A DNA stretch of 16,565 nt from CAWVWF01 sp963933885 (GTDB lineage: Bacteria; Bacteroidota; Bacteroidia; Flavobacteriales_C; GCA-002722245). The notes beneath the pieces are model-generated. The model saw only the letters and a list, made by a program, of their open reading frames with translations. It was not told where the DNA came from and ran no database searches. This document shows positions 7,266-14,276 of this stretch, piece after piece. Made by a program: the position numbers and the translations under genes. How positions within the stretch are numbered: position 1 is the first letter of the stretch; the number at the start of each line of letters is the position of its first letter. The stretch covers positions 1 to 16,565 of the forward strand of contig CAWVWF010000064.1 in NCBI GenBank assembly GCA_963933885.1, written 5' to 3'.

Positions 7266-8246
7266 ATGAAGAAGCTAAATACATTTTCAATAATTATTAT
7301 TGTATTTTTTTCACTTTTCATCCCTGTATTAATAACCTTTCGGAATCACTTTTTATTTGGAACTGCTCTTATAGTAGGAAAGTGGATCTTTATATTATTA
7401 GCCTTTTACTTCTTACGCTTATCTTCTAAACGAGACAGTCCTCGATGGCTGAAACAATCTTTATATTTTACAACCTTTTTTTTGATAGCTGAAATAGGCG
7501 TTTCATACTTTCAAAGCTATTCTTTAGATAGTAATTCATCTGAGAAAGAAGTTTCATTAATGAGTTATAATTTATTCTTTAAAAACCGATCTCCAAATCA
7601 AATTATCCAACTCATAAAGAGACATAATCCAGATATACTTGTTGTACAAGAACTAACTCCAAAATGGAAGATTCAACTCAATAATTCAATCGGTTCTATT
7701 TATCAATTTAAAAGATTGAAATCGCTAAGAGGCACACATGGATTAGGTATATATTCGAAATATCCAATTATCAAGTCTCGATACATACCGAAAAAGAGTA
7801 GACCCTTCGCTCAAGTTGTCGAATTAAATATTGACACGAAAAAAATTCAAATTATAAATACACATTTAGCTTCACCTGCAATAGCAGTAGAAAATCCAGA
7901 TAGATTCTTATCCTTATTCAAAAAAAATACTCAACAGAGAACGGAGCAATTTGAAACCATAAACGCAGAGATAGATAACAATAAGTTCAATGCCCAAATT
8001 ATTATTGGCGACTTAAATACTACTGTTTACGAACCGCTTTATCGAAACATTCAAAATGAGTGGAGTGATTTAAACTCAACAGATGGAAGTATGTTTAATT
8101 TTAACTTCCCGAACACTCGTAAACTAGGTCCGATTATAATGTTAGATTACATCTTTTTAAGAGGAAATGTTAACGGTGAAGATTTTAAAGTAATCCAAGG
8201 TGGTAGCTCAGATCATCTAGCAATTCTAGGTAAAGTCAAAATATAA
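7266..8246 (+). CDS. Membrane-anchored endonuclease/exonuclease/phosphatase-family protein
   Basis: 326 residues. Three hydrophobic segments (about 7-24, 31-50 and 66-82) anchor it, and a complete EEP-fold hydrolase domain follows from about 95. The metal and catalytic residues are all present: N102 in MSYNLFF, E129 in VVQEL, H200 in IINTHLASP, D249 and N251 in GDLNTT, D294 in LDYIF, and D316/H317 in SSDH. Topology suggests the catalytic domain faces the periplasm. EEP enzymes cleave phosphodiesters in DNA, RNA, inositol phosphates or lipids, and the motifs cannot separate these; secreted nuclease or phospho-head-group hydrolase are both possible. It ends 13 nt from the convergent anti-sigma gene. 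Confidence 0.87.
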   Translation: MKKLNTFSIIIIVFFSLFIPVLITFRNHFLFGTALIVGKWIFILLAFYFLRLSSKRDSPRWLKQSLYFTTFFLIAEIGVSYFQSYSLDSNSSEKEVSLMSYNLFFKNRSPNQIIQLIKRHNPDILVVQELTPKWKIQLNNSIGSIYQFKRLKSLRGTHGLGIYSKYPIIKSRYIPKKSRPFAQVVELNIDTKKIQIINTHLASPAIAVENPDRFLSLFKKNTQQRTEQFETINAEIDNNKFNAQIIIGDLNTTVYEPLYRNIQNEWSDLNSTDGSMFNFNFPNTRKLGPIIMLDYIFLRGNVNGEDFKVIQGGSSDHLAILGKVKI

Positions 8247-8257
8247 AATGATTACTA

Positions 8258-8275
8258 TGTTACTTGAAAGTAACA
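8258..8275. repeat. Inverted repeat between convergent genes
   Basis: TGTTACTT (8258-8265) and AAGTAACA (8268-8275) are perfect complements around GA, covering the anti-sigma stop codon. A T-rich but broken run follows on the minus strand. It may be a weak terminator for the sigma operon. Confidence 0.35.
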
Positions 8276-9231
8276 AAAACAGAATAATTCTTAGATGCTC
8301 TTTTCGATCCTTTCTTCCAAGAATCCAAACCTTCAATTGTTTGAATAATTATAGCTTCTAACTCTGGAGTAGTACGAGACTGGACAGATACTTTTTTAAC
8401 TTTCCCTCTACTCGTTACTTCAAAGTTAAATACAATCGTAGAACTTGCAGAAGGAATATCATCATCCTTAATCTTACGCTTTAATCTTCTAAAGATCTCA
8501 TTTTGCAACTGCTCATTACCTCCCTGATAATCAACCAAACTACTAATCTTATAATTGTCTCCTTTATACTTAGGGTCAATCATACCCGTTGCAAGAACTC
8601 CCCTTACAATTCTCTGTGGCTTTGTGTACTTAACATTAACGGGGGCCTCTGAAGGTTGTTCTACTTTATCGTTTTTAACCTCTTCATCAGATTCAACTTC
8701 CATTGGAGTTATTATAGTAGTGTCTTTAATTATCGAATCTGAAACTATTAAATTAGATGCCTCAATATTATCTTCTTGGGTATTTTCTAATACAATTTCA
8801 ATAGATTTTTTTTGAGTATTTTCTTCGTTTGGAGTTATCGAAGCTTCTTCCTGATTTTCAACTATTAAAATCTCTTTTTCTGGAGAACGAACTTGATTAT
8901 CGTCAACCGTTATAATTTCAGAATTATCAGAACTTAAAAAAACGAAAATACTCCCTGAAATACCAATAAGTGCAATCAGACCGACAATAGATTTCTTTAC
9001 TAATCCAGAAACACGACTCCCTAAATACTTATTATTAATTCCGTTCGAAATTTTCAGAATAGCTTCTAAATCAGCAGAATTAACCAACTCGATAGCAGGA
9101 CGTGACAAATCACAATTATCTAATTTACCTTCAAACTTATTTATAACATTATCCTCCCCTGCGCTTTTAAGCACAGAAGAAAGCTCTTCTTGCGTAAGAC
9201 CTAATTCGATATGTTTATTAACCTTATTCAT
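8260..9231 (-). CDS. Putative transmembrane anti-sigma factor with TonB-like C-terminal domain
   Basis: 323 residues. The cytoplasmic N-terminus (1-80) is helical and would be the sigma-binding part; it lacks the HxxxCxxC zinc motif of ZAS anti-sigma factors. One membrane helix (81-100) is followed by a long acidic linker (about 102-210, rich in E, D, S and T). The C-terminal domain (about 225-323) resembles a TonB C-terminal/energy-transducer domain: QGGNEQLQNEIFRRLKRKI, then VFNFEVTSRGKVKKVSVQS, and a closing LDSWKKGSKRASKNYSVFVTF. The start overlaps the sigma stop codon by 8 nt (ATGAATAA), so the pair is translationally coupled. The anti-sigma role is inferred from order, coupling and topology. 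The TonB-like domain could sense an envelope signal. A true TonB function is less likely because no ExbB/ExbD lie nearby. Confidence 0.78.
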   Translation of the reverse strand: MNKVNKHIELGLTQEELSSVLKSAGEDNVINKFEGKLDNCDLSRPAIELVNSADLEAILKISNGINNKYLGSRVSGLVKKSIVGLIALIGISGSIFVFLSSDNSEIITVDDNQVRSPEKEILIVENQEEASITPNEENTQKKSIEIVLENTQEDNIEASNLIVSDSIIKDTTIITPMEVESDEEVKNDKVEQPSEAPVNVKYTKPQRIVRGVLATGMIDPKYKGDNYKISSLVDYQGGNEQLQNEIFRRLKRKIKDDDIPSASSTIVFNFEVTSRGKVKKVSVQSRTTPELEAIIIQTIEGLDSWKKGSKRASKNYSVFVTFK

Positions 9232-9796
9232 TAGTACTCGCGTTAGCGATAATTAATGCTTTTAAATTCCTTTTCCCATTTTGAATAAAGCTTTTAACTT
9301 CATTCATACTATATCCTGTTTCATTTACAATCTCACTATAACTGTGACCTTTTAAATAAAACAATTCAACACATTTTTTTTGTTCATGCTTAATACCAGT
9401 CATTGCCTTCTCAAGATGCTCAACCCTTGCTTGTAATTGCAATTCTCGCTCTAATACCTCATCAGCATCCTCTTCCTCCTTAACTTCAATATCTGATTGA
9501 GCAAACTCAACAACTTTTTTCACTTTAAAACAGTGAAATTTAGTAACACTATATATCCAAGAGTTGAAATTTTTAACATCGTGCTTTTTCAAATCCTTCG
9601 CTACAATTTCAAATATCTCCTGAACAACGTCCTCCGCTTTTTGCTTGTCTTTTAAAATCCCAATTGCAATTGAAGCAACTAAATGAGAGTACCTACTAAA
9701 CAATACGCCAAGCGCATTCATATCCTGTTTGGATTTAAATAACTCTATCAACTCACGGTCATAGAACTTATCATATTTTTTAAACCACCCAAACAC
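9224..9796 (-). CDS. ECF-type RNA polymerase sigma factor
   Basis: 190 residues, typical for group 4 sigma-70. Region 2 spans about 28-95, with LFSRYSHLVASIAIGILKD and the core-binding segment KAEDVVQEIFEIVAKDL, then NFNSWIYSVTKF. An acidic linker (101-120) follows. Region 4 (about 128-180) has the helix-turn-helix SYSEIVNETGYSMNEVKSFIQNGKRNLKAL. The start is GTG at 9796: an in-frame stop lies seven codons upstream, and the next Met (residue 26) would remove part of region 2. It overlaps the downstream anti-sigma candidate by 8 nt. A GGAAATT/CCCTAT promoter lies just upstream and recurs before the divergent lipoprotein gene, so self-activation is likely. Confidence 0.93.
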   Translation of the reverse strand: MFGWFKKYDKFYDRELIELFKSKQDMNALGVLFSRYSHLVASIAIGILKDKQKAEDVVQEIFEIVAKDLKKHDVKNFNSWIYSVTKFHCFKVKKVVEFAQSDIEVKEEEDADEVLERELQLQARVEHLEKAMTGIKHEQKKCVELFYLKGHSYSEIVNETGYSMNEVKSFIQNGKRNLKALIIANASTNE

Positions 9797-9815
9797 TAAA
9801 TAAATGTCTTTTTAG

Positions 9816-9841
9816 ATAGGGAGTAGAAATGAAAATTTCCA
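9816..9841 (-). promoter_or_regulatory. Putative ECF promoter of the sigma operon
   Basis: Reading leftward: TGGAAATT (9841-9834), 12 nt, CCCTAT (9821-9816). GGAAAT-like -35 elements are characteristic of ECF sigma factors. Initiation near 9808 would leave about 12 nt before the GTG start. The same motif with identical spacing occurs at 9913-9938 on the other strand. Confidence 0.6.
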
Positions 9842-9912
9842 CAAAATAAAATTGATTTTATTTTTTTATCCCTGATTATCAATTAATTAAATAACTTTTT
9901 AAAGTTTTTTTA

Positions 9913-9938
9913 TGGAAATTCCATTCATAGTCCCCTAT
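9913..9938 (+). promoter_or_regulatory. Putative ECF promoter of the small lipoprotein gene
   Basis: TGGAAATT (9913-9920), 12 nt, CCCTAT (9933-9938). Fourteen fixed bases and the spacing match the element before the sigma gene, and TTTT also precedes both after one variable base. Initiation near 9945 would give about a 29-nt leader before the ATG at 9974. Confidence 0.6.
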
Positions 9939-9973
9939 AAAGCAACTACCTTTTAACTAAAATACATCTTATT

Positions 9974-10150
9974 ATGATAAAAAGAACTGGAATATCTGTA
10001 ATTGCTATAATTTTTATGGGAAGTATTTTTACAAGCTGTTCAAAACATGAAATCTGTCCAGCATATACATTAGAATACAAAATGGAAAAAATAGACGCAT
10101 TCAAAACTACCGCTTCAAATAATCAACAAACTGTTTCTAACAGTTATTAA
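9974..10150 (+). CDS. 58-residue small lipoprotein
   Basis: ATG 9974 to TAA 10150. The N-terminus MIKRTGISVIAIIFMGSIF is a basic then hydrophobic signal, ending in a lipobox-like SIFTSC with Cys22 as the lipidation site. The mature part is only 37 residues and begins CSKHEICPAYTLEY, then a polar Asn/Gln/Thr/Ser-rich tail. Small lipoproteins with a CPAY-type motif occur in Bacteroidetes, but I know no function. Support for it as a real gene: a consistent signal and lipobox, a mirrored promoter shared with the sigma gene, and a strong terminator 70 nt after the stop. It would be anchored in the inner or outer membrane. It may be a regulon member or an envelope signal sensed by the anti-sigma protein; both are inference. 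Confidence 0.75.
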   Translation: MIKRTGISVIAIIFMGSIFTSCSKHEICPAYTLEYKMEKIDAFKTTASNNQQTVSNSY

Positions 10151-10157
10151 GCTTAGG

Positions 10158-10206
10158 TTAATCAGTTAAAAACTAAAGGCACACTTTATTTATTGATTCT
10201 GATTAA
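10158..10206 (+). other. Structured 3' untranslated region of the lipoprotein mRNA
   Basis: TTAATCAG (10158-10165) pairs perfectly with CTGATTAA (10199-10206). Inside this loop TAAAG (10174-10178) and CTTTA (10184-10188) form a small hairpin around GCACA. The element sits between the stop codon and the terminator. It could stabilise the message or be part of a 3'-derived small RNA; it may also be chance pairing. Confidence 0.35.
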
Positions 10207-10217
10207 TTACACAAACT

Positions 10218-10256
10218 AAAGCAATGGCGAACCTGACTTGCCATTGCTTTTTTATT
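10218..10256 (+). terminator. Intrinsic terminator of the lipoprotein gene
   Basis: GCAATGGC (10221-10228) and GCCATTGC (10240-10247) form a perfect 8-bp stem, extended by flanking AAA/TTT to 11 bp, and are followed by a T-rich run (TTTTTTATTT). It is one of the clearest terminators in the window and separates the lipoprotein unit from the DUF5686 gene. Confidence 0.9.
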
Positions 10257-10264
10257 TACTTTTA
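10257..10264 (+). promoter_or_regulatory. -7-like box of the DUF5686 gene
   Basis: TACTTTTA differs from TAnnTTTG only in the last base and lies 6 nt before the ATG at 10271. A TTG (10238-10240) lies 16 nt upstream as a possible -33 element, inside the preceding terminator. The leader would be extremely short. Confidence 0.4.
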
Positions 10265-10270
10265 CCCAGC

Positions 10271-12721
10271 ATGATAAAACGAGTTGGGCTCATTTTTTTA
10301 TTTCTTTCTGTATCCATCATTTCATTTTCCCAAACATTAAAAGGAAAAGTATTTGAAAAGGGTTCCGAAACAGAAGTTCCGTTTGCAAATATTTTTTGGC
10401 AGAATGCTGGAATAGGAAGTATTGCAGATCAAAACGGAGATTTTATTGTACAAATCCCAACCGAAAACGATTCATTAGTAATTTCTTCTATCGGCTTTAA
10501 AGATCTTAAAATTGCGAAGAATAAAGCTATTACACTTCATAAGTTTATTTTAAGTTCTGAAAATGTTCAAATTGAAAATGTAAACATTGTTTTAAAGAAG
10601 CGAGTTCGACGAAAACGTAAAACAAACCCCGCTTACATTCTTCACAAAAAAGTAGTTGCGCATAGAGATCAAAATGACTTAAAAAGACAAAACGCATATC
10701 AATGTAACGTATACAATAAGATTGAAGTTGATTTAAATAATGTTGATAGCGCTACGCAAGGTGATATATTGCTAAAACCAATATCTTTTGTTTTTGAAAA
10801 CATAGATACCTCAACACTACCAAAGTCTTTTGTCCCCATTTTCATGGCAGAAGCATACTCTAATTACTATTTCAAAACAAACCCCAAGCAAGAAAAAGAT
10901 TTCATCTTAGCAGCTAAAAATACCGGGCTTCAAATTCCTTCTCTAGCACAATTTACAGGAAATACTTATACTGATTTTAATATATATAAAGAGTACATCA
11001 ATCTCTTTCAAAAAAGCTTTGTTTCCCCTCTAGCTGATCAAGCATGGATTTCTTATAATTTCTATCTGATGGATTCAACTAAAAGAGGAGATACTACTTT
11101 TTACAGACTCGATTTTTTCCCCCGAAGAAAACATGATTTAACGTTTAAAGGTTTTATGTATGTAGACAATAAGACATACGGAATAAGTAAAATCCATTTA
11201 GAGATGGCTGAAAATGCCAATGTTAACTTTTTAAAATGGTTAACGATAGATCAAAAATATTCATTGAGAGATTCCATTTGGCAAATGGATGAGGAAAAAA
11301 CATTCATGGATATTAACCCACTCAATAAAGCGTATGGTTTCTATGTCCAAAAGAAAACCATGTGGACAAACTATGTCATGAATCAGCCAAAGCCAAACGA
11401 GTTTTACAACAATGCAGATCTTGTAAGTGTAGCAGACTCTGCGTATGAAAAGGGTGGTGAATTATTAGAAAAATATAGAACAGAACCATTAACTCAACGA
11501 GAAGCAACAACCTATAAAAAGGTTGATAGTGCAATGCAAACAGGTTACATCAAGGTGATGAAAAACCTTTCCCAAATGATGTATACAGGGTATTACCCTT
11601 TTAAGCATTGGGAATACGGTCCATATTTCACTTCATTTTCTTGGAATGACATCGAAGGACAAAGAGCTAGAATTGGATTTCAAACTACACAAAATCTATT
11701 CAAAAAAACACACCTTGAAGGATATTATGCATATGGATTCGGTGATGAGAAAAGCAAATTCAAAGGGAAAATCACTCAGTTTTATGGAATGAAAAAACAA
11801 TGGCGTTTTGTTAGATTCGAGTACATGGATGATTACAAAATATTAAGTGCAAGTGAAAATGCCTTTCAGGAAGACAATATCATGGCTTCAATCACAAGAC
11901 GCTCCCCTCCAAAATTCACACATACAAAACGTTATAAAGTAACCTGGTTGCATGAATGGTTCAATGGAATTAATAATTCGATTACGCTTAGAAAAGAGGA
12001 GTACAAACCTATTGGAACATTAACCTACCTTACTCCCACTGGAGATCCAATCGATAATATAAAATTAAACTCAGTTACTATAGCTGGTCGATTTGCATAC
12101 CAAGAAAAATTTGTAAACTACGGCTTCAGGAGGGTAAGTCTAAAAACAAGAAAACCTAGACTAGACTATTCATATACACGTGGATTCACTCTAAACAATG
12201 AAGGATATGACTATCACAAAGCAGAAGTCAAACTAGCCGATCGCTTCTATTTTGGATTCACAGGATTCTCGGAAGTTATACTTTCAGCAGGTAAAATATG
12301 GGGAGACTTACCATACCCACTTCTATTAAACCACCAAGGAAACGATTCTTATTACTACGATAGAGAAGCTTTCAATATGATGAATCCATTTGAATTCGTT
12401 TCAGATCAACATGTAAGTGCGATGGTTCATCACAACTTTAATGGAATGTTCTTTAACGGTATTCCATTAGTGAAAAAGCTTCATTTAAGATCATTCATTT
12501 TTGCACGTGGTGTTTATGGAACTTTAAGAAATAGTCATGAAGAACTTGTTGTTTTACCCGATGGTTTGTCTTCTTTACCAGAACCTTATTTAGAAGCTGG
12601 TTTTGGTATAGAAAATATTTTTCACATTATTCGTTTAGATTTCATTTGGAGACTTACAAACAACAGCGCTATAGATGTACAACAGTTCGGAGTTACCTTC
12701 GACCTTGTACCTTCTTTTTAA
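10271..12721 (+). CDS. DUF5686 outer-membrane protein with carboxypeptidase-like regulatory domain
   Basis: 816 residues from ATG 10271. A signal peptide (about 1-21, ending FSQ) is followed by a carboxypeptidase-regulatory-like beta-sandwich (about 22-100: TLKGKVFEKGSETEVPFANI, then GSIADQNGDFIV). A basic RKRK stretch and the large DUF5686 region follow. The second half is rich in alternating aromatic beta strands (for example RPSFIFARG-like and FRRVSLKTRKPRLDYSYTRG segments) and ends in a short strand with a terminal Phe (FDLVPSF), typical of a beta barrel assembled in the outer membrane. The architecture is widespread in Bacteroidetes; transport or envelope assembly has been proposed only in general terms. 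The longer frame from 10238 starts inside the terminator hairpin and was rejected. The next gene begins 9 nt later, so they are probably co-transcribed. Confidence 0.88.
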   Translation: MIKRVGLIFLFLSVSIISFSQTLKGKVFEKGSETEVPFANIFWQNAGIGSIADQNGDFIVQIPTENDSLVISSIGFKDLKIAKNKAITLHKFILSSENVQIENVNIVLKKRVRRKRKTNPAYILHKKVVAHRDQNDLKRQNAYQCNVYNKIEVDLNNVDSATQGDILLKPISFVFENIDTSTLPKSFVPIFMAEAYSNYYFKTNPKQEKDFILAAKNTGLQIPSLAQFTGNTYTDFNIYKEYINLFQKSFVSPLADQAWISYNFYLMDSTKRGDTTFYRLDFFPRRKHDLTFKGFMYVDNKTYGISKIHLEMAENANVNFLKWLTIDQKYSLRDSIWQMDEEKTFMDINPLNKAYGFYVQKKTMWTNYVMNQPKPNEFYNNADLVSVADSAYEKGGELLEKYRTEPLTQREATTYKKVDSAMQTGYIKVMKNLSQMMYTGYYPFKHWEYGPYFTSFSWNDIEGQRARIGFQTTQNLFKKTHLEGYYAYGFGDEKSKFKGKITQFYGMKKQWRFVRFEYMDDYKILSASENAFQEDNIMASITRRSPPKFTHTKRYKVTWLHEWFNGINNSITLRKEEYKPIGTLTYLTPTGDPIDNIKLNSVTIAGRFAYQEKFVNYGFRRVSLKTRKPRLDYSYTRGFTLNNEGYDYHKAEVKLADRFYFGFTGFSEVILSAGKIWGDLPYPLLLNHQGNDSYYYDREAFNMMNPFEFVSDQHVSAMVHHNFNGMFFNGIPLVKKLHLRSFIFARGVYGTLRNSHEELVVLPDGLSSLPEPYLEAGFGIENIFHIIRLDFIWRLTNNSAIDVQQFGVTFDLVPSF

Positions 12722-12730
12722 GATTGAACA

Positions 12731-13396
12731 ATGGAGATATCAATTAGTAAAAACTGGAAATCAATTTTACAAGATGAATTTGACAAACCATATTTCAAGG
12801 AACTGTCAACTTTTGTAAAATCAGAATACGACTCACACGCTTGCTATCCTGTAGAAAATGAAATTTATTCTGCTTTTAATCATTGTTCTTTTGATGACGT
12901 TAAAGTAGTTATCATTGGTCAAGATCCATATCACGGAGAAGGGCAAGCAAATGGATTATGCTTCTCTGTAAATGATGGCATTTCCCATCCACCTTCTTTG
13001 ATTAATATTTTCAAGGAAATAGCAACCGATTTAGGAAAAGAAGTTCCAGACAGCGGAAATCTAGAGCGTTGGGCAAAACAAGGTGTTCTATTGTTAAACG
13101 CAACTTTAACTGTAGAAGCTCATCAAGCGGGAAGTCATCAAAAGAAAGGATGGGAAAAATTCACTGACGCTATAATCAAAGAAATTTCAGATAAAAAAGA
13201 GAATATCGTTTTTCTTCTATGGGGAGGATATGCTAAGAAAAAAGGGTCGAAAATAGATACTAAAAAGCATGAAGTTCTTGCAACTGGGCACCCTTCTCCT
13301 TTAAGTGCAAATCGCGGTTATTGGTTTGGTAATAAACATTTCAGTAAAACGAATGAGTTTTTGAAAGATCTGAAGCTTGAAGAGATAAATTGGTAA
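12731..13396 (+). CDS. ung: Uracil-DNA glycosylase, family 1
   Basis: 221 residues, the usual family-1 length. It removes uracil from DNA to start base-excision repair. The water-activating loop GQDPYHGEGQANGLCFSV holds the catalytic Asp65. The uracil-stacking Phe lies in LCFSV, and the DNA-intercalation loop HPSPLSANRGYWFG carries His187. The segment LLLNATLTVEAHQAGSH is also diagnostic. All key residues are intact. It follows the DUF5686 gene by 9 nt and is followed 22 nt later by the DUF922 gene, so it lies within a same-strand run, though its function is unrelated to those envelope proteins. Confidence 0.97.
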   Translation: MEISISKNWKSILQDEFDKPYFKELSTFVKSEYDSHACYPVENEIYSAFNHCSFDDVKVVIIGQDPYHGEGQANGLCFSVNDGISHPPSLINIFKEIATDLGKEVPDSGNLERWAKQGVLLLNATLTVEAHQAGSHQKKGWEKFTDAIIKEISDKKENIVFLLWGGYAKKKGSKIDTKKHEVLATGHPSPLSANRGYWFGNKHFSKTNEFLKDLKLEEINW

Positions 13397-13405
13397 ACAT
13401 TAGAT

Positions 13406-13413
13406 TACTTTCG
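13406..13413 (+). promoter_or_regulatory. -7-like box of the DUF922 gene
   Basis: TACTTTCG lies 5 nt before the ATG at 13419 and differs from TAnnTTTG by one base. It suggests that the genes from 13419 can be transcribed separately from ung. No well-spaced -33 element is evident. Confidence 0.4.
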
Positions 13414-13418
13414 CAACA

Positions 13419-13934
13419 ATGAAAATACTAGCTTCAATTCTATTTATACTCGTTATTGAATATAATATTCCATGGACATCAAGCCAGCCACTAGAATGGA
13501 CTGATTTCAAAGGAAAAGCAGAAAAGAATAGTGATTTTAATGCTATGACATATTCTGGAATAGAATTTAAATGGTCTTCAAAATCAAGCGGATCAGATCT
13601 GACACTAACATTCAATGTAAGCTCCTACTTTGACCAGGAAAAGTCTTGGGTAAAGAAAGGAAAAGAAACAGCATATTTATTGAATCACGAGCAGCTACAT
13701 TTTGACATTACAGAGCTTCATGCAAGACACTTAAAAAAGAGGTGTTCAGACTTTACTTTCTCAAAGAATTATGCACTTGAAGTTGATTCAATTTATAAAG
13801 TAGTTCAAAAGGAAAAAAATGACATGCAAGAATTGTACGATCTTGAATCTAACCATTCAATCAACAAGGAAGGTCAAATAAAATGGAATAATTTCGTTAA
13901 ACAAGAATTGAAAAATCATCCAATTAAAAAATAA
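13419..13934 (+). CDS. DUF922 family predicted zinc-dependent protease
   Basis: 171 residues. A signal-like hydrophobic start (about 3-22) precedes LEWTDFKGKA, the typical DUF922 opening, and YSGIEFKW. The HExxH motif is HEQLH (90-94), in the context NHEQLHFDITELHARHLKK, with Glu99 as a possible third ligand. The mature protein would be periplasmic or surface-exposed. DUF922 is predicted to be a metalloprotease; no substrate is known. It starts 22 nt after ung and ends 5 nt before the next gene, so it heads or belongs to an operon with the following three genes. Confidence 0.85.
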   Translation: MKILASILFILVIEYNIPWTSSQPLEWTDFKGKAEKNSDFNAMTYSGIEFKWSSKSSGSDLTLTFNVSSYFDQEKSWVKKGKETAYLLNHEQLHFDITELHARHLKKRCSDFTFSKNYALEVDSIYKVVQKEKNDMQELYDLESNHSINKEGQIKWNNFVKQELKNHPIKK

Positions 13935-13939
13935 GAATT

Positions 13940-14263
13940 ATGAGCAAGAAAAATATAAAACCAACACCAGAAGCAAAAGCACTTTCCCTTTTCTTAATGG
14001 CTTACAAAACGATAGATCCAGCTTACAAAGAAAAATCTAAACGTATCAATAGACTTTGGAGTCTTGTATTATGCCATGAACTTAACAAAGAAGACTATAT
14101 GGAAGAAATCAATCACATCTTAACATCCTATGGTGGTTATGATGAAGTTGTTGAGAAAACCGTAAAGTACTACATTGAAAAAACGGGTGAATGGAAACTA
14201 GAAGGTGATGATAAGTACTGTATTGATGCAAAAGTAATTGCTGATCAACTTTTGAAAAAATAG
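13940..14263 (+). CDS. Small conserved-looking protein of unknown function
   Basis: 107 residues; family not recognised. There is no signal peptide or membrane segment, so it is probably cytoplasmic. Composition is charged and helix-prone (KPTPEAKALSLFLMAYKTID, then ELNKEDYMEEINHILTSYGG), with one Cys in LVLCHE and one in KYCIDA. Spacing of 5 nt upstream and 13 nt downstream puts it in the DUF922 operon. Codon use and base composition look like those of its neighbours. Confidence 0.75.
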   Translation: MSKKNIKPTPEAKALSLFLMAYKTIDPAYKEKSKRINRLWSLVLCHELNKEDYMEEINHILTSYGGYDEVVEKTVKYYIEKTGEWKLEGDDKYCIDAKVIADQLLKK

Positions 14264-14276
14264 ATCCATTATTGAT

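Larger units (their letters stand above)
9797..9973. other. Divergent control region, sigma operon and lipoprotein gene
   Basis: This 177-nt AT-rich stretch separates two divergent genes. It contains the two mirrored GGAAATT/CCCTAT elements and, between them, a perfect 10-bp AT-only inverted repeat (AAAATAAAAT at 9843-9852 with ATTTTATTTT at 9855-9864). I find no TAnnTTTG box in good position for either gene. Confidence 0.6.

Noticed and set aside
8555..8815. 86-codon plus-strand frame opposite the anti-sigma gene
   Set aside because: It is an antisense shadow of the acidic linker coding region, with a repetitive Ser/Thr/Ile translation and no promoter.
8992..9231. Zinc-binding anti-sigma (ZAS) motif in the anti-sigma candidate
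   Set aside because: The N-terminal 80 residues contain one cysteine and no HxxxCxxC pattern.
9893..9912. AACTTTTTAAAGTT followed by T residues as a terminator
   Set aside because: The stem is AT-only, and it lies upstream of the lipoprotein promoter where no rightward transcript needs to end.
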